The position numbers and the translations under genes are program-made. A stretch of DNA of 64,000 bases from Diaporthe sp. PMI_573 (Eukaryota > Ascomycota > Sordariomycetes > Diaporthales > Diaporthaceae): assembly GCA_021399435.1 (NCBI GenBank), contig JAJTUP010000089.1, forward strand, positions 62,001 to 126,000, in the 5' to 3' direction. Of this stretch, positions 13,266 to 24,949 are shown in pieces; position 1 is the stretch's first letter; each line of letters opens with the position of its first letter. Under the pieces are notes generated by a model. It did not search any database. It was given only the letters and a program-made list of their open reading frames with translations, and was not told the DNA's origin.

Positions 13266-13970
13266 AATACCAATAAAGCTACGTTTAAGGTTTACAACAT
13301 AATCCTTTTATCTATAGAAGACAGCAAAATCTCTTGCTTTTATTAGATTTAGTCAGACATAAGCCATTACTTCCAAGCACCAGCCGTGCCGTTCTTTACT
13401 CCTAAGCCCTTAATAAACCCATTGTTAGCAACTAAACTCAAACATACTTATATAAAATATATCAGTAACATCAATACCCGCTATATATATACTAATATAG
13501 CCAAGTACTTCTCTAAAAAGGTGTTATTAGGGCCTTAAATACTAGGTTACGAATAACTAGGGCGTTTTTTTGTAAACGTTATTTATCCTATGACAGCTAG
13601 ACTTAAGTACTATATAGAAGAATTAGTAGTTGATACCGAGAAGCAACAAGTTGCTGCCAAGCTTTTTATGCGAGGAGTCCCTGAAAACAAATGTATCTAA
13701 GAGAACTTTAGAGGCAGCGAAATTAAGCTGGATGAGATTGCTATGTATGGGTTTACTAATGGGAAGATATCTATTTTTAGTAGCGCTACGCCGAGTGGCT
13801 GGTTACCAGGGCCTCCGGTAAAGTAGGATTTTGGTAGAATACTAATGTAGTGATACAAGGGCCTCTATTTAACTATGGTATCCTGTTCTTTATACAATAT
13901 ATATTATTTATGTTAGAAGGAGCGACAGGTAGCTGTATGGGCTAACGCCTAGCCTATAAATAAGCTTCTT
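13266..13970 (+). pseudogene. Unidentified plus-strand coding relic
   Basis: One register remains readable from about 13287 to 13960 with RIP-type stops. It includes INVIYPMTARLKYYIEELVV-like and AAKLFMRGVP stretches, and it ends in KLDEIAMYGFTNGKISIF and a Pro-rich SGWLPGPPVK segment. The frame also contains a Cys-poor, Lys/Tyr-rich N-terminal part. I do not recognise the family. Confidence 0.35.
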
Positions 13971-14431
13971 CTAAGCGTTAATAGCAAGAGATTTCTCTCC
14001 TAAATACACAATAATTAACTAATGTTTACTTTAATGCTTTATTAGGTTATAAGCCTAGCATTACTTAATATATTATTAAACTTTAAGAATTATTAATACC
14101 CTTATTTTTATAATTATTTTTATATTTAAATTATTAAGATTTTAATATTATAAGCCTTTACTTATATATTATTATTATACCTTATAATAGCTATTATACC
14201 TAATAGTAACTTATAATAAATTAAATACTTCTACCTTATTAATTATTATAAGTACTTACTTAATTAGTTAAAGTTTTATAAAAAGATAATATTATGAATA
14301 TTAATATATTAATATATAAACGTTATTTAAAATATTTAAAATACTAAATATATTTAACTTTTATAATAATCACTGGTTTCCAAGTCCTCTAAACCTGAAA
14401 GATTAAAGGGTTTATATTTAAAATACGTAAC
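13971..14431. other. Extremely AT-rich flank of the Gypsy element
   Basis: Mostly A/T dinucleotide-rich DNA with TTATTA and TATTA runs and no coding potential. It ends at the left target-site duplication of the Gypsy element. Confidence 0.6.
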
Positions 14432-14436
14432 AAGAC

Positions 14437-14618
14437 TGTAAGGCCTAAATGACAACTAGTGGCTAGCGTGGCTCGTGCCCTTAAAAGGAGGGCCCGAAGG
14501 TTCCACGACCTACGGACAAAGGCGGCAAGAATCAGTCTTGCAACCTACCTACACCTAATATCAGACCTCCTCCCTTGACCCCCGGTGACTATTTTGCCTG
14601 GCGTCTATACTTGTGACA
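14437..14618 (+). repeat. Left LTR of the Gypsy element
   Basis: 182 bp, from TGTAAGGCC to TTGTGACA, with canonical TG...CA ends. It is richer in G and C than its partner, so it has suffered fewer transitions. It is directly preceded by the AAGAC duplication. Confidence 0.9.
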
Positions 14619-14649
14619 ATTCTGATTCTTTTCTTCGCGCCACCCATAA

Positions 14650-15890
14650 TGCTACCGAGAAGTAATTCCTCTAGAGGAGCATCCCAAGGAAGTCTCAGCA
14701 ATAGTAAGGGGAGTTTGGAAACCCTCTAATAAGAAGAGACCACTAGACTCTAACAAGAAAATCTCTACCTATAATAGCAGCTTGATCTCTTAAGTACAGC
14801 TAGAATACTCTCTAAAAAGCAACCAAAAGACTTTAAATTCGCCAATATCGCTACTTTACCCATAGGCTATTCTCTCTAGTAGTATAATGGCTGGATAATA
14901 GACCTTAAATAGGCCTATATTTCTTAACCCTAATTACTCTATAATAATTATATAAAAGTTATCTATGCCTTAGACTATATAGATAAAGAATGCTGAAACT
15001 GCTGGAATATATATGTAAAGTCTTAGTTAAAAGAGGATTGTTCTACTTTTGACTATTATAAGTGGGATGAATTTAAGAAATTTAATAAGAACTATAAGAA
15101 GGACTTCTAGAATGTTACGGGTTTTATTTAGACCGCCTTTAACTTAGCCTATTAAAAGGAAAAACAGGACCTATAGAGCTTTTACCAGTACCTTAAGATA
15201 CTGGAACTAAAATAAGAGTCTTAGAGTAATTAGAAACGGGCGAATTTCTATCTCTCGCGGCTTATTCTCTAGCTATCAAGCCAGATTTAGACAAGCTACG
15301 CTATAAATATGCTAGAGACAAGAGATAAAATAGTTACCTTAGCCTAAGCAATTTAGGCCGATACTCTAAAATGAATTAGAAAACAAAGATACAAGAAAAT
15401 GTAACTAAAAAGGAAGGATATGGCAGAGACCCCTAATAAGAGAAGCAAAGGAAACCTTATTAAGCTTTCCCTAAATAGGAAGGGAGGAAGCTTTCCTAGC
15501 CCCCAAAGCCGGGGCTGTGTAAATAGGGGGCGAAGATTAAGAGGCAGAGTTATTACTAATTAAGGAGACCAGAAGCTTTAAGGAAGCGCCAGTAAAACAC
15601 TCTTAAGGCAAAACCTTCTAGATAAATAGGGCAATCTAACTAAGTATTTTTATTGCGGAAGCACTTATTATTATGCTCTTTACTGCCTAGTTCCGGCAGT
15701 AATCAAGGCCTAAGTAAGCCAGGTTTGAGAGAGAGGAAGTATCTGCTCCTAAGAATATTAATGATACCGGGGTTATTAAGGGTCTTGCGAGAGCTAGAGT
15801 AGGAGCCTGCCGAGATTAAGATCCTCCAAAGCCCCTGTAAAGCAAGAATAACTATACTTAGAGAAAGATTAAATAAAAAGAAGGGGGACT
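14650..15890 (+). pseudogene. gag region of the Gypsy element
   Basis: An ATG at 14650 opens a register with a Ser/Gly-rich N-terminus (SSRGASQGSLSNSKGSLETL) and then a capsid-like part around 14990-15340. A CCHC-type zinc knuckle lies at about 15650-15690, still showing Cys-Gly-Ser, but with the second half partly converted to Tyr. Numerous TAG/TAA stops. Frame changes near 15060-15450 make the exact extent uncertain. Confidence 0.6.
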
Positions 15891-16139
15891 TTTATAATTA
15901 CTGGCCGAGTGGCTACCAAATAAGGCCCCTAGAGGGTAAAGGTCGACCTAGATATATAGGTAGAGGTTGACTTAATTAGTCTCTTTTTTACAAAACGGTA
16001 TAAGCTTGCTAGGTTTTTAAAGAACCCTATTCTAGTTATGGGAATTTAGTATATTAGCGTACCTATATATAGTGTTTACTAAGTCCCCATTTTCCTAAAA
16101 GACTATTATAAAAATTAAAGAGAAGAGGTTTAAGACTAT

Positions 16140-18480
16140 ATTATAGTAAAACGAGGGTATATAGAGTCTGCTTTATTATTAGGTGCCTCCAGCCTTTATG
16201 CTTTTTGTATAGGTCTAGAATATATCCTAAAAGACTGGTAGTTAGGATAAAATAGTGTACGCCTTAAAGAGCAGACCCCCTGGGCCTTCTATAAGGGGTT
16301 AAAAGGGGCAGCCTTCTACTATTTGGCCCTTCTCTTTAAGGAACCCTATAACCCGACCCTTAAAGTCGGGGTAGATTTATAGAAACCTTATGGAATAGAC
16401 AACGGCAGTAAGGATCCCCTAGATCCCTCCCAGATCTATCTACAGTTAAGGGGGCTCGAGCTATTCTTTACCAAGGAGAGGGTTAAAAGCCTGCCTCTAA
16501 GGAGACCAGCAGACTACACTATTGAGTTGGCTCCGGGCACTTTACCTTTATTTCTTCTCCTACGTCTATTGTCCAAAAAGAAGCTAAAGGCTCTCTGAGA
16601 ATAGCTTAAGGAGAATCTTATACTGGGCCAGATTGTCTTTAGCAAGAGCCCGGCAGGCGCGCTAATTCTTTTTACCCCAAAGAAAGATAGGACTCTTTGG
16701 CTATATATAGACTATTAAGCACTTAACGAAATTACCGTAAAAAACTACTATCTCCTTCCTTTAGTTTCTAAGATTTTGAATTAGCTGTCTGGCATATAGT
16801 TTTTCTCAAAAATCGATCTTACTGACACATATTACTAGATCTACATACAAGAGGGGGACAAATAGAAGACTACTTTCTAAACACAATATAGTCACTATAA
16901 GTTTAAGGTTGTGCCTTTTAGGTTAATAAATACCCCTACTACTTTCCAATCTTTTATTGCTAAAGTCCTTAGTAATTATATTAATATCTATATAATTGTC
17001 TATCTGGATAATATTTTGGTATTTTTAGTAAATAAGGAAGAGCACAAGAAGTACCTATAAACTATTATTAATTAGCTAATTATAGCCAAGTTATATAGTA
17101 ACATAAAGAAGTATAGTTTCTTTTAGACTAGTATTAAATTCCTAGGATTTATTGTAAACTAGAAGGAAGTTTAAATAGATTTTAATCGGGTCCAAACTAT
17201 TTACAACTGGCTAATCCTATAGACTTTCCGGGATATCTAGGTTTTCCTCGAATTTTATAACTTTTATCAATAATTTATCGAAGGCTATTTAAAGATTATA
17301 TAGCTACTTAACGACTAGCTGAAAGAAATGAAAAATAGGCACAAGCCGGGAGGGGTTAACTTTCTTGCCCCTAAGAATAAAGAGGCACAAAGGGCGTTTA
17401 AATTCCTTAAGATAAAGTTCTAACAAGTACCCTTATTTCGGTACTATAACCTAACGCTTTCTACGTAAATTAAATGTAATACCTTAGACGGAGTATCTGC
17501 TGTAATAATTTTTTAGCGGCACCTATTAAGCAATAAACCGGTCTGGTACCTTATTGCTTTCTAGTTAAAAAAGTTTTTAGGGGCCAAACTTAACTAGACA
17601 ACCTATAACAAAAAACTAAGTACTATTATTAAAAGTTTTCAGCACTAGAGACAGTATCTTAAAGGTACTTACAAGCTAATTACTATATTGACGGACTACT
17701 ATAACCTTAAAGGGTTTATAGTCTAAAAGAAACTAACCTAGAAGCAGGTCTAATAGCTTATATATCTTTTGAGATTTAATTTCATAATTAAACATTGCCC
17801 TGAGAAGACTAATCCCGCTAATATACTATCCTAAAGACCTAACTATTTAACGGCTAAAAAGCCTATAAATCTAAGTTAGATCCCAACTCTGGAATTAAAG
17901 ATAGCTGCGGCTATATAGAAGGGTTTGTAAACTTCTTCTAAAGACTAACTATAGACTTAATTTGAGACTATAATTAAAAGTGCTAAAGTATCGGAGGAAC
18001 TATAAGATAATTCTCCCCTAACTAAATATTGGCTTAACTCTGCGGCACCTCTTTAGAGGCAGATCGTTACTAGGGTCTAGGCTTAGGCGTGTATTATACG
18101 CGCTGGTATAATGTGCCTTAAGTCCTACTTTCCGCTTATAGAGTTAATTTATAAAGCCTAAGAGACTGACCCAAATCTATAAGATTAGGTTTGGGCAGTT
18201 TAAGTAGCCGAGTTAACTAAATCGGCTAGATCTAGCTATAAAGTCTAGGATAGACTGTTGCACCAGAGGGGACATATATATATGCCAGAACAAGAGGCCC
18301 TATAACAGGAGATTCTCTAAATCTACCATAATAAGCCGCTAAGCGGCTATTAGGGACAAACAAGAACACAAAACTTAATTAAACAGTATTTCTGTTGGCC
18401 AGGCTTAAAGGCCTCTATAGCAGAATATATACACTCCTACACAATATACTAACGCAACTCTATACTATACTATTGCCTAT
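16140..18480 (+). pseudogene. pol region (RT, RNase H, start of integrase) of the Gypsy element
   Basis: The reverse transcriptase is recognisable by FSKIDLTDTYY (about 16803) and YLDNILVF at about 17001, where the family has YxDD, so the second catalytic Asp is changed to Asn. RNase H follows around 17460-17660 and the integrase zinc-binding region around 18270-18460. Gln and Trp codons have become stops throughout. The register runs straight into the left boundary of the inserted pogo-like element. Confidence 0.85.
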
Positions 18481-18481
18481 A

Positions 18482-20332
18482 ACGTGCCCGGCCCGGATCT
18501 CGGCCTACCCCCGTTCTCGGCCGGCCCACACCCGCGTTCACACATACACGCGTCTATACCCACCCCCTATAAAATCAACATTTTCTTCACAAGAACTTTT
18601 TTTCTAGTCACCAAACTTCTTCTAGGCATTATCCTTATTATTATAAAGCCCTATAGTGAAATTAAGATACATAACGCTATTATGGCGCTCAGAGATGGCA
18701 TACCCGTCAGGTAGGCTTCTAAAACCTGGCATATTTCACGCTCAATATTTTAAAGTCGTCTCGCCGGCTATTAAAGCCATTATGTCGCCGCCTACTCTCT
18801 AAGGGTTCTTTCTAACCATCAGGAGAACCAATTAGCGATGTTTTTAGTCAACCAAAGCAGCCTTAGCCATGCCCTAACTTGCTGGAAAACAAGAGCCCTG
18901 GCGGCCTACCTAGGCTCCTCGGGGAAAAAGGTTGATCTTCTTAGAAAAAAGTAGCTAAAGGCCTTCTTCTTTCATCACTCTATCCTTCAAAGCCATAAGT
19001 ATTAGCGCGTTGAAGCAAAGTGGCTTAGGGCAGCCACCAAATAGAATGTCGGGTCGTAGTTTAACTTCATAGGGCTACCTATTGTAAAGGCAATTAAGCC
19101 GGCCAATCAATAAAATGCCAATAAGGGTAGGCTTATAGAGGACAAGTTAGAGAAGGCCCTAACTATCAGCTATTCTAACGGCAGCAAGCTTCTTTAGAAA
19201 GACTTTAATTTAAGAGCGTGGACCTCTTTTCTTAAATATATCTTTGCCATAGGCAAGTCCCTAATTCCTCTAATTATTTTCAAGGGACTAAGCATTTAGC
19301 AGTAGTGGTTTCTTATCGCCCTTAAAGATTACAACGGCTGGTAGTTTATAGCGACGAAAAAAAGATAGATAGAGAAACCTATTGCTATCTACTGGCTTTA
19401 GAAGGTCTTTCTTCTACTAACAGCGCCGAAAGACCCTTCTAAATGGCGCCTTCTTGTAATCAATGAGTACCATACACACATAATGGTAGATTTCATATAG
19501 AAATGCTTCTTAAATAAGGTATATATTGTTTTTTTGCCAGCCCATACCTTATATATACTTCAACCGCTAAATATAGCAGTCTTCGGCCCTCTAAAGACTG
19601 CCTTTAAGAAGTATCTTAGCTAACAAAGAGGGCACAATTTATCGTTAGTTATAGTAAAGAAACGTTTTCTTTATTACTATCACAAGGCCCAAATAGAGGT
19701 ACTTATAGAGTTAAATATCTATTCTAGCTGGTAGGCAACAAGTCTTTGGCCATTATCTAAATATAGGGCACTTAGAAACCACTTTATCAAAGACAACCGC
19801 GTAAAGGAAGTAAAAATGCTGGAATTAGCTGTTGGCAATAGCTTTAGTAGCTATTTTTATACTAATAAGTACTTTTATCTACTGTAAGGAACCTTTTTTG
19901 CAACCCCTAAGCGGTCTCAAGAGCTATATAGCATAATAGCCCGGTATATCTGTTGGAAGTAACTGAGCCCTATATAACAACTCCTCTTTAGGAAAATTCT
20001 TAAGAGCTGGGACCAGAAAGACATTAGTCTAACAATATTCTTACAAAAAGCCTAGAAGCTGGAACGCCAAATTGAAATCAGCAGGGCAGTTCGAAGAAAA
20101 AAGGTTTAACTTAACCCAAATAAGCTTTTTGCCAACATTAAGGCTATTCGGAGGACCCAAATAGAAGCCGGCATAGTACCAGAAAATAGCAACAAGTCAA
20201 AAGAGTCAGAAACACCATCAGAAATAGGGTCAACTATCGTGGTGGCGGTGGCGTCGGCGTTACGGCGAAGGCGGCGTGGGTGACAGAGGGCGGCCGAGAA
20301 CGGGGGTGGGCCGAGATCCGGGCCGGGCACGT
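18482..20332 (+). mobile_element. Pogo/Fot1-like DNA transposon nested in the Gypsy integrase
   Basis: 1851 bp, with inverted terminal repeats of about 42 bp (18482-18523 against 20291-20332, one mismatch near position 25). The ends read ACGTGCCCGG...CCGGGCACGT and are flanked by TA. It holds one transposase frame from about 18650 to 20283. The ends are GC-rich and nearly intact, whereas the interior has many TAG/TAA stops, so the TIRs appear to have escaped much of the mutation. Confidence 0.93.
18652..20283 (+). pseudogene. Pogo/Fot1-family transposase relic
   Basis: One register of about 540 codons without frameshift. The N-terminal psq-type helix-turn-helix is visible around NAIMALRDGIPVR (about 18671-18711), then a CENP-B-like DNA-binding part (QLAMFLVNQSSLSHALTCW, about 18831). 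The DDE core includes a block ending LIIFKG near 19285, the LLVINEYHTHIMVDF block at 19450-19495 (family has a DGH-like Asp here) and AVFGPLKTAFKKY at about 19580. About a dozen and a half stops, mostly TAG. The C-terminus is a short charged tail with an Ala/Val/Arg-rich end that overlaps the right inverted repeat. Confidence 0.88.
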
Positions 20333-21470
20333 TATAGAGAGCTTGCTTTACTTTTAATTTCTTTACAATCTATATAAAAACTAAGCATAGACTTTATTAT
20401 TAGATTTCTAGTAACCGTAATAAATGGCCAGGAAGTAGACATAATCCTAGTAATAGTTAACTGTTTTAGCAAGATAAGTTTCTTCCTATCTATAAATAAT
20501 ATAATTAATGCTGCCAAACTAGCTACAATCTTTTATAAGGAGATAGAGTATAAGTTTAGCCCGCCCTAAGGAATTATTACTGATAGAGGCACTATCTTTA
20601 CCAGCGTGTTCTAAAGATTACTATATAAATAGAGTAAAATTACAAATAGATATACTACTATTTACTACCTACAAGGGGATAGCTAGACAGAAAGAATAAA
20701 CCAGACACTAAAATAATACCTTTATGCTTTTACCTACAAGAACCCCTAAAACTAGCCCAATCTATTATATATTGCCTTTTTTAAATATAATTTAGCACTC
20801 AATGCAATTATTAGAAAAACACCATTTATAGCATACTATAGATACAAGCCATTATTTATAATACTATTAAAACGTTGGCCTACTAAGGACAGTATACTAT
20901 AGAGAGAGGTATTAGTAGTATAAAAAAGGCTAAAAAAGCTAGAGGTAATCTAAAAAGAGTATAAAAAGAACTAGAAATATATAGTTAAAACCCAGGCCCG
21001 GTTCTATAATAAACGGCACAAGCTAATGGGGTTTAAACTAGGGGAATGAGTTACGATGTTAACTAGAAACCTAACTTTAAAGTATAAGAAGCTAGCCCTA
21101 TAGAGGGTAGGACCCTTCCGGGTAATCTGCCGTCATGGCAAGCAAGCCTACTGCCTGGTACTCCTAAAAAAGTACTCTTAAATACACAATGTTATCTATA
21201 TAGCTAGTTAAAACTATAGAGGGTAAGGAGCCAAGAGGACCTTATAATAAAAGAAGGAGACCTCCCCGACCTAGAAGATGAGAATACTAAGTAGAAGCTT
21301 AAGAAACTCCGAGACTATTAGGAAATTAAAAAGACTGCCTACTATCTAGTAAAGTGAAAGGGATAGCCAAGTAAGTATAACTTATAGGTCCCAGAAGACA
21401 AGATATTAGTAGACTAAGTAATTAAAATCTATTAAAAGCAGAGAGGCCGAAAATATAATTGCCAGAGGAT
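20333..21470 (+). pseudogene. Integrase core and chromodomain of the Gypsy element
   Basis: The integrase resumes with LSIDFIIRFLVTVINGQE (about 20386) and then the catalytic IITDRGTIF block at about 20575 and INQTLK near 20695. The C-terminal chromodomain is recognisable by KTAYYLVK at about 21330 followed by a VPEDKI block at about 21390, with Trp codons turned into TAG or TGA. Chromodomains in this position bind methylated histone H3 and steer integration. Confidence 0.82.
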
Positions 21471-21479
21471 AAAAGATAA

Positions 21480-24053
21480 ACTAGTTAAGACCCTAGTAAA
21501 GAGGCTATGAAGAAGAAAAAGAGTAAGAATAACTAAAGGAAGCCAGAGATAAAGAGTAAGTAACTATAAATAAAGGGGCCGAAGCCTCTATAATAAGGTT
21601 ATAAAGGTAAGGTAAAGGCTTATAACTAGGGATAAAGTAGGATATAATAAAAATAAAAAGAGATAATACCTCTATAAAGGACAGATAATTCTCCTATAAA
21701 GGGAGGATAATTCTATAAGGACAAGATAAGTAACCTATAAAGGCTAGATAAACTAGCTATAAGGGTTAAATAAACTAGCTATAAGGGCAGGATAACTAAT
21801 CTATATAAAGAGAATGGTTTGGTAAAGGCTAAATAAGGGGCCTAATAAAGAAGACAAGACTAGCCATATATAGGCTAAAGGAGTTACAAGGCACCTAAGT
21901 ATATATTATTTAATCAACAAGGCTATAATTAAAGTTAACACAAATTCTAATTAAAGAGAGAGTATTTCCTAAAGAGTATTTAAACTACTAGGGCTTAAGG
22001 CCTAAAAATAATACCAAGCTTCTAAAAGTAAAGCCGGGATATTATCTATACTATCCAAAAAGAAAGAATACCAAATACTATCTACTACCAGAGCACTATA
22101 TACCCAAATATCTCCTAAAGAAGCGCCGTCCTTATTCTATATGTTATTTCCTGCAGCAAGAGGCTAAAGCCCTCTAGCCAGTTACTAAATATCTCTTCTA
22201 TTATATTCCTCACCTTCTCTAAGAAACCCTACACTAAAGCATACCATACTAGAAACCTATTATCAGCAGGAACTAAGCAAGACATTACCTAACAGTAGTT
22301 AATCAGGTTATGCATTAGGTTTTTACATATAGGGTTATTAGAGTTGGCAGACAAAAAGGTTATAATTAACAAAAGAGAGGCGTTTATATTAGCCTAGAAG
22401 TAAAAGATACTAGCCTATATAATAGCCTCGTTTTATATATAAGTTAAAAAGGACTATAAAGTAAAGAGGAAATACCTTATATTAGCCTCTATAATAAATA
22501 GCTTCTTAGTTTCCTTACCCTTATACTAGGGGTTTGAAACTAATTACTTAAAAGCCGAGGCTTTACTAGGACTACTAGTAGACAAGCCGCTTAAGGTATA
22601 AGCAAGGCGCATCTATAATGCTAATAACTGATTCTCCTGGTTAATTAACATTCCTAGGTTAACATTCTTTTAAATGCTGTTTAAAATGCTGTAAGTAAAG
22701 TAGAGATTGGTAATAGATTCGACAAGTAATAGATTGCCCTAAAATATTAGCTAAAATAATAATAATTAAAGATTAAAACCTTTACTATACTATAAAGAGA
22801 ATAATAATTGGCAATATAGTAGTTACAATAAAAGCAGGTTATATTAATAATGATATACCTAATTAATTTGCTTAGTAGAATAATCTGGTTTTTGTATTGG
22901 CGGAAGAATACCTACAAATAGTAATTACAGGGTGTGTGCAACTTAATTATATATTACCAAGTCTGGCAGCGCTCCTCGCGACTTAATAGGTCTCAAGCAG
23001 TTTCTGCAGATCTAGCGATAGGGCTGTAAATAAGCTTCTAGGAAGAAGAAGACATATAGGTTTGGGCTTTGGCAAAAGTATGGTCGCAAATATAGTTGGG
23101 CAAAGAAATAGGTATTTTCTTAGTCGCTTAAGAGGTTATCGGCAGGCTATAAGTGCTTAATTAAGTAAGTATAGTAGCTACTACCTCCTTAGTATATTAT
23201 TATTAGAGAGTAGGCAAGGCTTTAATAGTTATATCTTTTCCCTTAGAATTATATATACAAGTTATATTACTATTAGCAATATGCTGCTTGAGATCGGAAT
23301 AATTATAAAAAGAAAAGCAACTAGTAGGACCTGTGCCTTCTAAAAGTATAGGAAAAAAATAGGGAGGGGGAGTCTAAACGGTGTGATTACTACTAAATAG
23401 TACGAAAATTAAACCCAAAAGAGTTAAAGCCCGCTATATTCTATAGTCTTCTGGCTTAAAGAAAATTAAACCTAATAAGCTAGGTCGGCTATTACTGCCT
23501 AACTGGCTGGCTGGTAGACCAGCAGAAAGAGTAGGGGAAGCAATATTATATATAACAAACATTTACTAAGTAACTATATTATAATCTAAAAGAGAAACTA
23601 ACCAGAGACTATAGTAAAGCACAGTTATACCAGTAGAGCCTACTACCTACAAGGATGTTGGCTTATTGTTAAACTTAATAGAGGCCAAAAGGGTGCCTAA
23701 TTAAGAGCCTAATTAAGCTATCTTATATAAACCTGACGGATTTAACTATTCCTTAAAGTCATTATCAAAACTAATGCGAGGCATAATAAAGGTCGGTAAA
23801 CAAATTAAAGGTAGAAAAAGATGTCGAGTAGTAAGAATAAACCCTAACTAAAGGGACTGACTAAAGGTAGTGGTTAAAGGTTGGCAGAAAGGTTTAAAGG
23901 TTAAAGGTCTAAAAAGAAAGCTATTTAAAGCCAGGCTGGTAGACCGTGTACTCTAAACGGCCAGTAAATCAGTAATGCCGGCCCTAAATAATTTATTTAA
24001 AAGGGACTCGGCGATGGCAGCTTAAGGGCATGCCTTCCAAAAAGAGGTATAAT
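21480..24053 (+). pseudogene. Unassigned coding traces between pol and right LTR
   Basis: Several plus-strand stretches remain readable. One around 22010-22170 is rich in Tyr/Leu/Lys (YLLKKRRPYS near 22111). Another at about 23420-23960 has LGRLLLPNWLAGRPAERV and a basic C-terminus. A retroelement's third ORF is possible, or these may be captured host fragments. I recognise no domain. There are repeated ATAAGGGC-type short motifs at about 21660-21800. Confidence 0.35.
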
Positions 24054-24235
24054 TATAAGGCCCAAATGGCAACTAGTAGCTGGCATAGCTTGTGCCCTTA
24101 AAAGGAGGGCCTAAAGGTTTTACGACCTATAGACGAAGGCGGCAAGAATCAGTCTTGCAACCTACCTATACCTAATATTAGACCTCCTCTCTTGACTCCC
24201 GGTAACTATTGTGCCTGGCGCCTATACTTGTAATA
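24054..24235 (+). repeat. Right LTR of the Gypsy element
   Basis: 182 bp, same length as the left copy and alignable without gaps. Differences are almost all C/T or G/A; its first bases are TATAAGG where the left copy has TGTAAGG, and its end is GTAATA against GTGACA. Followed by AAAAC, the mutated target duplication. Confidence 0.9.
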
Positions 24236-24240
24236 AAAAC

Positions 24241-24940
24241 GGTTAATTAAGCAATATAAGTTTTAAACAATAATTACAGCTAGTAAAAGCTATTTATAGA
24301 TAAATACTTAGATTGACTACTAAAAAGCTGTCTATACTATCTAGCTATCTAGTAATAAGTATATCCTTATATATCTATCTCTTTAGTTAGATATATAGGA
24401 TATATTAGTAATTGTTAGAATAGCATCTAATATAGCTGTACGCTTATGCCTTAATACTAAAGGGATAACTAATCAGACTGCCTTAGCGTAGGCATATATA
24501 TTATGCCCACTATATAAAGGTCTCCTTTCTCTCTTAGTTAGAAGAAATAAGCAAGAATTAACCAACTAAACCTAATTATCTAACAATACATATATATATA
24601 TAAAGCCTGTTTAATACTAATCAGTAATTACTTTAGGCAATTATAGATTAATAAGAGTAAAAAGACAAAAACTCGCCCAAGTTGCTGCCTATTGAAGCAA
24701 AACCAGGTATTTAGGTTCTCGTGCTACCTCCTAAAACTCTATATTGTTGCCTGCCAAAGCAGAACCAAATATAGAGACCTCTAGACAACTAATTCATTAA
24801 CCCTTGCATAAAGAAGAAACTATTATTATTGTCTGCCGGAATAAAACCAGGTAATAGTCACGACTTACACGAGAAAGACAAAGCAGTATATACTTTTGTA
24901 TAAGCTAAAACCTAAAACCAACTAAGACCCACAACAAAAA
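24241..24940. other. AT-rich stretch upstream of the second Gypsy remnant
   Basis: Contains CCTGCCAAAGCAGAACC-like repeats near 24690 and 24760 (direct imperfect repeats), possibly leader sequence of the following element. I could not find a left LTR matching the right-hand LTR proposed at 28882. Confidence 0.4.
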
Positions 24941-24949
24941 TAATGTAAT

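Larger units (their letters stand above)
18480..20334. repeat. TA target-site duplication flanking the nested transposon
   Basis: TA at 18480-18481 and at 20333-20334. Removing one TA and the intervening 1851 bp joins the two halves of the Gypsy integrase in a single reading register across the site. This confirms both boundaries and the direction of nesting. Confidence 0.85.
14437..24235 (+). mobile_element. Full-length RIP-mutated Ty3/Gypsy LTR retrotransposon (chromovirus type)
   Basis: It is bounded by two 182-bp LTRs and a 5-bp target duplication (AAGAC at 14432-14436, AAAAC at 24236-24240, one transition apart). The inner order is gag, zinc knuckle, reverse transcriptase, RNase H, integrase and chromodomain, then a further plus-strand coding block before the right LTR. 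Integrase is interrupted by a pogo-like transposon (18482-20332); without it the element is about 7.95 kb. Gag-pol is shredded by TAG/TAA, so the element cannot move by itself. The terminal chromodomain places it among chromoviruses, which in fungi often target heterochromatin. Confidence 0.92.

Noticed and set aside
13630..13821. 63-codon plus-strand ORF
   Set aside because: It is in a different register from the longer coding relic that covers the same bases and shows no codon bias.
20106..20330. Minus-strand ORF at the right end of the nested transposon
   Set aside because: It reads through the GC-rich inverted repeat and resembles the plus ORF at 18484 only because the two ends are inverted copies.
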